Source: Shinella sp. PSBB067 | GTDB lineage: Bacteria > Pseudomonadota > Alphaproteobacteria > Rhizobiales > Rhizobiaceae | NCBI RefSeq assembly: GCF_016839145.1 | Contig: NZ_CP069304.1 | Location: forward strand, 248,001 to 312,000 | DNA length: 64,000 nt | Direction of reading: 5' to 3' | Part shown: positions 53,931 through 61,200 of the stretch, piece by piece | How positions within the stretch are numbered: the first letter of the stretch is position 1 | Layout: the number at the start of each line of letters is the position of its first letter | Notes under the pieces: model-generated | Seen by the model: the letters and a program-made list of their open reading frames with translations, nothing else | Told to the model about the DNA's origin: nothing | Database searches by the model: none | Made by a program: the position numbers and the translations under genes

Positions 53931-54860
53931 ATGGCCATTCTTCTTCTGGCAGACCACGACAACGCACACCTTTCCGACCAGACCGCCAAGGCGCTGACGG
54001 CGGCAAGCAAGATCGGCCCGGACGTGCATGTGCTCGTCGCCGGCAGCAATGCCAAGGCCGCGGCCGAGCAGGCGGCCAAGCTCTCGGGCGTGACGAAGGT
54101 GCTTCTCGCCGACGATGCCAGCCTTGCCAACAATCTCGCAGAGCCGCTGGCAGCGCTCATCGTGTCGCTCGCCGGCAGCTATGACGCCATCGTCTCGGCC
54201 GCCACCTCGGTCGGCAAGAACGTCTTGCCGCGCGTTGCCGCCCTGCTCGACGTGGCGCAGGTCTCGGAGATCGTCGAGGTCGTCTCGGCCGATACGTTCA
54301 AGCGTCCGATCTATGCGGGCAATGCGATCCAGACGGTTCAGTCCACCGATGCGAAGAAGGTGATTACCGTGCGCACGGCCTCCTTCGCCGCAGCGGGTGA
54401 AGGCGGCAACGCCGCCATCGAGACCATCCCGGCGGCAGCGAACCCGGGCCTCTCGACCCATGTCAAGGACGCCCTGTCGTCGTCCGACCGTCCGGAGCTG
54501 ACCTCTGCCAGGATCATCATCTCGGGCGGTCGTGCACTCGGCTCGTCGGAGAAGTTCCAGGAGGTCATCCTTCCGGTCGCCGACAAGCTCGGCGCAGCGG
54601 TTGGTGCAAGCCGTGCGGCGGTCGATGCGGGCTATGCGCCGAACGACTGGCAGGTGGGGCAGACGGGCAAGGTGGTTGCGCCGCAGCTCTACATCGCCTG
54701 CGGCATCTCGGGCGCCATCCAGCACCTTGCCGGCATGAAGGACTCGAAGGTCATCGTCGCCATCAACAAGGACGAGGAGGCGCCGATCTTCCAGGTCGCC
54801 GACTACGGCCTCGTCGGCGATCTCTTCGAAATCCTCCCGGAGCTTGAGAAGGCAATCTGA
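53931..54860 (+). CDS. etfA: Electron transfer flavoprotein alpha subunit
   Basis: 309 aa. N-terminal [21 protein letters not shown]-terminal FAD domain with [53 protein letters not shown] ([14 protein letters not shown]) and [18 protein letters not shown]. It forms the ETF heterodimer with EtfB. Whether this is the cell's only ETF or a second copy cannot be judged from the window. Confidence 0.95.
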   Translation: MAILLLADHDNAHLSDQTAKALTAASKIGPDVHVLVAGSNAKAAAEQAAKLSGVTKVLLADDASLANNLAEPLAALIVSLAGSYDAIVSAATSVGKNVLPRVAALLDVAQVSEIVEVVSADTFKRPIYAGNAIQTVQSTDAKKVITVRTASFAAAGEGGNAAIETIPAAANPGLSTHVKDALSSSDRPELTSARIIISGGRALGSSEKFQEVILPVADKLGAAVGASRAAVDAGYAPNDWQVGQTGKVVAPQLYIACGISGAIQHLAGMKDSKVIVAINKDEEAPIFQVADYGLVGDLFEILPELEKAI

Positions 54861-54975
54861 ATAGCATGGTGCCAATGGAGGAATTCTCCGACGCGAAAGC
54901 ATCGAATTCAGTGTGATGGTGATGATCGCCCTACGACGATCGCGGTGAAGGCCCGGTCGTGGGCCTCCGCAGTCT

Positions 54976-55212
54976 TTAGTGCGAGAGGTTTTCTATGGCG
55001 GTGTCGAATATCCGCACGCTCTTGCCCTCGCCGGGATGACAGGTGCGTTCGGACGGCGCGCAAGCAACGAGAGAGCATTCGGGTAGATCGAGATGGACGA
55101 AGGTCTTCGAGCCACGCGGCTCGGTGACCAGAGCGGCCTGGTTGTCGTCCGGCGCCGCGCCGATGATATTCATCTCCGGACTGCCGATGAACCGCCGGGG
55201 TGGTTGCAGAGG
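54976..55212 (-). pseudogene. C-terminal remnant of a MalK/UgpC-type ABC ATPase
   Basis: Reads FIGSPEMNIIGA, then VTEPRGSKTFVHLDLPECSL and ends IFDTAIENLSH before a stop. FIGSP-MN and the LG-S--FVHLDLP pattern followed by a final FD-A belong to the TOBE end of sugar ABC ATPases. The ATPase core is missing and the TOBE region has a deletion. Confidence 0.55.
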
Positions 55213-55295
55213 TGCATCAGATGCGTTTTTCGCCGTGCTCAATCGCCTCTTTCTCTCGGGGCCTGTTCTCCCCATGGCATTTTGCAAGCTCGCTC

Positions 55296-55655
55296 ATCTA
55301 TCGCAGAAAGGCGATCGGGTAGCCGCCGGACGGTGCAACCAATATGTCGGCTGGAGCGCCACGAGCGATGACGCGGCCAGAATGCAGGGCGATGATCTGG
55401 TCGCAGAAGCGAGCCGCCATGTTGATGCCGTGCAAAACGACAACAATGCCCGATCCCTTGGACAGAGCCAGCTCGCGAACGAGAGACAGAACCTCCATTT
55501 GATGAACCGATATCCAGTGCGGATATCGGTTCATCGAGCAGCAGGTACACGGCATCCTGCGCGACCAGCATGGCGAGCCAGGTCCGCTGACGTTCTCCGC
55601 CGGACAGGGTCTCTACCAGCCGACCCGACATGCCGGCGACGTTCGGCAATGCGGC
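55296..55655 (-). pseudogene. Siderophore ABC ATPase remnant (FecE/FhuC-like)
   Basis: RLVETLSGGERQRTWLAMLV and YLLLDEPISALDIG give the signature and Walker B in one frame; VLSLVRELALSKGSGIVVVL and NMAARFCDQIIALHSGRVIA continue in another. The N-terminal Walker A part is missing: the frame runs directly out of the siderophore-interacting protein remnant upstream. Confidence 0.8.
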
Positions 55656-56083
55656 CTCGTCGCCGGCGCGTAGATAGTTTTCGCTGGCTTGGCGCCCAAT
55701 CCGCAAGGCCCGGAAATACCGCAGATGCCGCCCACCTTCGCCCGCCGCGCGAAATCGGCGGCTGGGCGGGGCGCATCGTGCAGCACGAAATCTACATCCA
55801 TCCATCCGCCGTCTACATTGATCCGGCGGATCGCGTAGTGGCGCGCGACATAGTCCGGTGATGGTCCATCAAGCCGGGGCGCCCGTTTTTATCGAGAACG
55901 GGCGATGGCAAGGGATGCTTGTTTCCCATATCCGCCCGCGCGGGCACGTAAGGGCGGATATGGAGATTGGTGAGTACGTCGAAGCGGCCAAGATCCTGTC
56001 CCGCCAATCTCAGCCGCTGCAGACGAGGCGCGAGGCGCTCGGCTCCAATGACGGTCATTCGTCGAAATCCATTGTCTGCCGGC
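55656..56083 (-). pseudogene. Siderophore-interacting protein (SIP) remnant
   Basis: Pieces in order: MTVIGAERLAPRLQRLRLAG (N-terminal FAD domain), DHHRTMSRATTRSAG or, in the next frame, a RHYAIRRINVDGGWMDVDFV-like line (VDGGWMDVDFVLHDAPRP), then GICGISGPCGLGA and ENYLRAGDEAALPNVA. These follow the order of SIP-type ferric reductases (NAD-binding LAGDETALP). Frameshifts and a fusion into the ATPase remnant show it is dead. Confidence 0.7.
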
Positions 56084-56087
56084 GTAT

Positions 56088-56345
56088 TCAAGATCGCCTC
56101 GCTATCATTATCAAAAGAAAGGGCCCTCCTACGACAGCCGCCAACAGACCTGCGGGGACCCGGAACGGAAAGACGATGTTGCGGCCAATCCAGTCCGCCG
56201 TCATCAGGATCAGTCCTCCCGTCAATGACGAGGCGACAAGATGTAGTCCTGCTCGTTGAAATCCCCAAAGCCGTGCCAGATGCGGTCCCATGGGCCCTGC
56301 AAAGCCCAACGGGCCGACAAGAATTGTCGCGGTTGCGGTCAGCGT
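56088..56345 (-). pseudogene. FecCD-family permease, C-terminal remnant
   Basis: ILVGPLGFAGPMGPHLARLW and LTGGLILMTADWIGRNIVFP match the last helices of siderophore permeases (compare GPVGFVGLVMPHIARLMVG at 38178). About the last 80 residues remain, ending in a stop at 56088. It abuts a plus-strand LuxR fragment. Confidence 0.75.
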
Positions 56346-56352
56346 TGCGGTG

Positions 56353-56485
56353 AGGTGAGGTGGCCGCACGGTTGGGACTGAAGCCGCACACCGTCGCCGG
56401 CTATGTGAAGGTCATCTACCAGAAACTCAACATCTCGACCCGGGCGGAGGCGACCCGCGAGGCCATCCATCGTCGCCTTGCCTGA
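56353..56485 (+). pseudogene. LuxR-type response regulator, C-terminal helix-turn-helix remnant
   Basis: EVAARLGLKPHTVAGYVKVI then YQKLNISTRAEATREAIHRR and LA before a stop at 56485: the recognition half of a LuxR/GerE domain. Everything upstream is replaced by the permease remnant. Probably the partner of the truncated sensor at 56719. Confidence 0.75.
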
Positions 56486-56718
56486 CGGATGCCGGAATGT
56501 CTTCTCATTCCACCCGTGCAAAGCCGCCTCGGAATCGGCCGATAGGCAGGGCGCCCGCCGCGGGCCGGGGGATCCGCCGGGCCGCTTTGTGTGACGGCCG
56601 CCGGCATGAATGACGAACCGGCAGGTGGCCGTTGCTGCATGCGCGGTGCCTCCGATAGCGCGGAGGGTGGGGAGATCAGGTTGAACAGAGCAAAGGTAAA
56701 GCAGGCGGCGGTCCAGTC

Positions 56719-57477
56719 ATGACCCCGGGCAACGCGGCTCTCCTCGCCCCTGGCGCCCGCGCGTGGCGAAGGTTCTCCCCGAGCGTCTCCATGTTCATTG
56801 TGATGGTGGTCTGCATCGCGGCATCGGCGCTGGCGGTCCTTGTCGCCACGTCGCGCCCCTGGCTGGGGCTCACGTTGGGCGCAGGCCCCGGCAATGCCGT
56901 CATCCTGACCGATATCGCGCGCGACGGCCCGGCCGCAAGCTCCGAGGCCGCGCCCGGTTTCCGGCTCGCCGGAATCGGGCCGGGCGGCAACGCCGACGGT
57001 CGTTCGGCCGTCCTGCTGCGGGGCAGCGACCTTGTCGAGGAGCCTGACAGCCTTGAGAGCTACGCGCAGGCAGCGGCGTTCCTCGCGCGGCAGAGCGAGC
57101 TGGCCGCTCTTCTGCAGCAATCCGTCCTCACCCTCCATGTCGTCAACGACGAGACCGCCGAGGCGCACGCGCTTGAGGTCCATCCGCGCGCCCGCCCTGT
57201 CCGGGCGCTGCCGCCGGTTTTTTGGGTGACGCTCGTTTCGGGGCTTGCCGGCTTTGCCATCGGAGCCTGGATATGGGCGATGCGCAGCGGGGACATCGGG
57301 ACGCGCCTGTTCGCCCTGTCGGGCTTCGGGCTGCTCGTCTCGGCCCTTCCCGCCGCCATATACAGTACCCGCGAACTGGCTGTCGACGGTGACCTCTTCG
57401 CCATGTTGAGCGCCTTCAATCATCTCGGCGTCCATCTCTTCGGCGGCGCCATGGTGGCGCTGTTCCTCAGACGCTGA
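56719..57477 (+). pseudogene. Truncated membrane sensor, input domain of a histidine kinase
   Basis: 252 aa open frame. One membrane helix (about 22-45), a periplasmic PDZ-like segment (GLTLGAGPGNAVILTDIARD, GPAASSEAAPGFRLAGIG), then three to four membrane helices from residue 168 to the end at LFGGAMVALFLRR. No kinase, HisKA or catalytic domain follows; the frame stops at 57475. I read it as the N-terminal part of a LuxR-cognate sensor kinase cut short. It could still be expressed as a membrane protein. 57478-57728 shows nothing further. Confidence 0.55.
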
Positions 57478-57728
57478 GGACCGCGGCGCCAAAGGTCCGG
57501 ACGAAAGGCGTCGGTACCGTCATTCAAGCCCTGCTCGCCGAGGACGCCATGGCTGCTTGGGCGCCCGGACCTCTCTCTCGCGCTGGGCGGCCTCGCGCCA
57601 GCGCCTCGTGCGTCTCCATGAAACCGTGGCCGCAACTGAGGTCATAGGCTTCAGCGCGTGTGCTCCGGTAATCACGAATGTCCTCCTTGATCGATCGGTT
57701 CCAGATCGCCGAGCCGCTCACTGAGCCC

Positions 57729-58280
57729 TTAGCGCACCAGTGCCGTTGCGCGATCGAGCGCCGCACCAAAGCCCTGCAGCGAAACGGAGAACGGAACCGC
57801 TCCGCCGCCGTCCGCCGTGGCGACAAGCTTCAACGCCCCGCCGGCGCGGAGCGCCGTGAGTGCCGGCGCGTCGAACGCGATTGTGACAAGACAACCGCCA
57901 GGAAGGCAGGTGCGGAACCGCAATGCCGGCATCGCGGGCTTGTCGTCGATCTGCAGCGTCACGCCTGGATCCAGCGCCAGGCCGAAGGGCAGGATGACCA
58001 TGCCGGAAACCGTGTCGCCATCCGGAGCATTCAGTTCGATGGCCAACACGCGCTGGCCATCCTGCCGCGTCTGAACCTGCGAAATCACGCAGCGCGTGGC
58101 CGCGCGGTCCTGAGCACAGGAAACCATCCAGTCCTTATGGGTTTCGCTGAGCGATGACGCACCGCCGGGAAGGTCCACTGCCGCAGCATTCGACAGGGCG
58201 GAGCACATGACACCGGATGCGACCCAGACCGCGAAGACCGTCAAGCGTCCGAAGACGCGAACAAGGCTGATCACTGACAA
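57729..58280 (-). CDS. IalB-family (invasion-associated locus B) secreted protein
   Basis: 183 aa. Signal peptide about residues 1-33 (hydrophobic LTVFAVWVASGVM, cleavage near NAAA). IalB family pattern: THKDWMVSCAQDR with a Cys, TRCVISQVQTRQDGQRVLAI, LPFGLALDPGVTLQIDD and RFRTCLPGGCLVTIAFD with a Cys pair. IalB homologues are periplasmic or surface proteins of Rhizobiales linked to host cell invasion in Bartonella. It follows the large adhesin by 11 bp and is surely co-transcribed with it. Confidence 0.9.
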   Translation of the reverse strand: MSVISLVRVFGRLTVFAVWVASGVMCSALSNAAAVDLPGGASSLSETHKDWMVSCAQDRAATRCVISQVQTRQDGQRVLAIELNAPDGDTVSGMVILPFGLALDPGVTLQIDDKPAMPALRFRTCLPGGCLVTIAFDAPALTALRAGGALKLVATADGGGAVPFSVSLQGFGAALDRATALVR

Positions 58281-58291
58281 TATGGCACTCC

Positions 58292-61200
58292 TTATGTCTG
58301 TCGGCGTTGCAAAGTTGTGGCTACTGCGCGCTTTGAGAGGCGAGCACGGCGCAGCCCCCCCGCACTTTCGGCAAGGCAGATCACCGTGCCGTCGAACCGG
58401 GGGTCGGCGATCAGCACGCCGCCATCGGCACCTTGGGCCAGGTTTGAAGCCGCCGTGTGGATTGGTAGAAAGCGAGCCACGTCCAATGGCTGTATGAGAG
58501 AACCGGACAATGAACCGGGTTCGGTTCTCACTGCCTGCTCTACCGTCAGCACGCCCGAAATGAAGTTCATGGTATAGTTGGCGGACGGGTGCAATGAGCC
58601 TTGCGTAATCGCATAGTCTCCGGGAGCGCTGAGGGTCGTTGCGGTCGTCGCAAGATTTCCTAAGAGCACGTCACCATTGACCAGTCCCGCTGCACCGACG
58701 GTCCAGCCCAGCGAGGGGTTGGCGAGCCCGTAAAACCGGCTGAACGAATTTGCGGTCACATCGATATGACGTGTGCTCACTGTCAGATCAGCACCCGTAT
58801 AGCTGATATCGTAGTTGGTGTTGCCAAGACTGCCCTGCGTGATCGCGTAGACGCCAACGCCGGAAAACTTGTCCGCAGTTGTTGAGAGGGCACCTGTCAA
58901 CGTGTCATTGCCGAGAAGGCCGCTGCTTGTATAGGTCAGCGCGGGATTGGTGTCGCCATAGACCCTATCCAGGGCAGTGGCTTCGACAGTCAGGGCGCGC
59001 CTGCCGATGTCGGCGGTAGCCGTAGCCGTTGCTGAGGCAAGCACATAATTGCCTGCGTCTGCGCCGGTCAGCGTCAGGCCGCCGATATTGACCGTCTTGC
59101 CGGTCCCGGCATTCTTGTCGATAAATGCGCCACTTGCGCTGCCGACCGCCAGAACATCGTTGGCGATCATCCCGCTGAAGAATGCATCCGATGTGTCGAG
59201 CATCACGTTCGCCGTACCGTCATACACCCTGTTGCCGGCGATGATGCCGCCAATGGAGGAGATCACGGCCTTGCCTATATCGACCCGGCCCGCCCCGCCG
59301 GCCAGCGTGTAGTTCGAGGCCAAGCCTCCCTGACCGTCTCCCAGAGCCAGCGACCCGAACGATACGGATTTGCCCTGAGATGCGTGCTTGTCGGTCATCC
59401 ATCCCGCACCTGACAAGGTCAGCTGTTCGCCGCTGACGAGGTTTTCAAGCGTGAAGATCGAAGCTGCGAGATCGATCGAGCCATCATAGACCCTGCCGCC
59501 CGCAAGATTCAAAACGCGCTGGCCTATGTCAGCGGTGGTCGTCGCCGTGCCGGATACAAGCGTGTAATTGCCCGCATCCGCACCCGACAGCGTTATGCCG
59601 CTTATGGTGACCGCCTTGCCCATCCCTGCATTCTTGTCGGCAAACGCACCGCTGGCGCTGCCGACCGTCAGGTCATCGTTGGCAATCATGCCGCCGAAGG
59701 TGGCACCGGATGTGTCCAGCGCCACAGAAGCGGTGCCGTCATAGGTCTTGCCCGAAGCGGTGATACCGCCTACCGCCGCGATCTGGGCCCGGGCGATAGT
59801 GGCGGTGGTCGTCGCCGTATCGGAGACAAGCGTGTAGTTGCCCGCGTCCGCACCCGACAGCGTTATGCCGCTTATGGTGACAGCCTTGCCCATCCCTGCA
59901 TTCTTGTCGGCAAACGCGCCGCTGGCGCTGCCGACCGTCAGGTCATCATTGGCAATCATGCCGCCGAAGGTGGCGCCGGATGTGTCCAGCGTCGCAGAAG
60001 CAGTGCCGTCATAGGTCTTGCCCGAAGCGGCGATGCCGCCCACCGCCGCGATATGGGCCCGGGCGATAGTGGCGGTGGTCGTCGCCGTATCGGAGACAAG
60101 CGTGTAGTTGCCCGCGTCCGCGCCCGACAGCGTTACGCCGCTTATGGTGACAGCCTTGCCCATCCCTGCATTCTTGTCGGCAAACGCGCCGCTGGCGCTG
60201 CCGACCGTCAGGTCATCGTTGGCGATCATGCCGCCGAAGGTGGCGCCGGATGTGTCCAGCGTTGCAGAAGCGGTGCCGTCATAGGTCTTGCCCGAAGCGG
60301 CGATGCCGCCCACCGCCGCGATCTGGGCCCGGGCGATAGTGGCGGTGGTCGTCGCCGTATCGGAGACAAGCGTGTAGTTGCCCGCGTCCGCACCCGACAG
60401 CGTTATGCCGCTTATGGTGACAGCCTTGCCCATCCCTGCATTCTTGTCGGCAAACGCGCCGCTGGCGCTGCCGACCGTCAGGTCATCATTGGCAATCATG
60501 CCGCCGAAGGTGGCGCCGGATGTGTCCAGCGTCGCAGAAGCAGTGCCGTCATAGGTCTTGCCCGAAGCGGCGATGCCGCCCACCGCCGCGATATGGGCCC
60601 GGGCGATAGTGGCGGTGGTCGTCGCCGTATCGGAGACAAGCGTGTAGTTGCCCGCGTCCGCGCCCGACAGCGTCAGGCCGCCGATATTGACCGTCTTGCC
60701 GGTCGCGGCATTCTTGTCGGCAAACGCACCGCTGGCGCTGCCGACCGTCAGGTCATCATTGGCGATCATGCCGCCGAAGGTGGCGCCGGATGTGTCCAGC
60801 GTCGCAGAAGCAGTGCCGTCATAGGTCTTGCTCGAAGCGGTGATGCCGCCCACCGCGGCGATCTGGGCCCTGGCGACATCGACCCTGCCCACGCCATTGA
60901 GGAGAGTATAGTTGGACGCGACCCCTCCCGCACCATCGCCGATTGCCAGCGAACCGTAGGAGAAAGCCTTCTCGCTGCCGGCATTCTTGTCATTCATCCA
61001 TCCGCCGCCTGACAAGGTGAGCTGTTCGCCGTTGACGAGGTTGCCGAGTGTGAAGATCGATGCGGCAAGATCCGCAGAGCCGTCATACACCCGGTTTCCC
61101 GAAAGGTTCAGAACCCGCTGACTGATGTCGGCCGCTCCGGTCGCCGTCGATGCAATCATATAGTTGCCTGCATCCGCGCCCGACAGCGTTATGCCGCTTA

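Noticed and set aside
57524..57826. A 100-codon minus-strand frame between the truncated sensor and ialB
   Set aside because: It overlaps the 3' end of ialB in another frame and shows no recognisable motif or ribosome-binding site.
59521..60870. Regular repeats considered as a CRISPR array
   Set aside because: The period is 270 bp with coding-frame conservation and no short repeat/spacer structure; it encodes adhesin domains.
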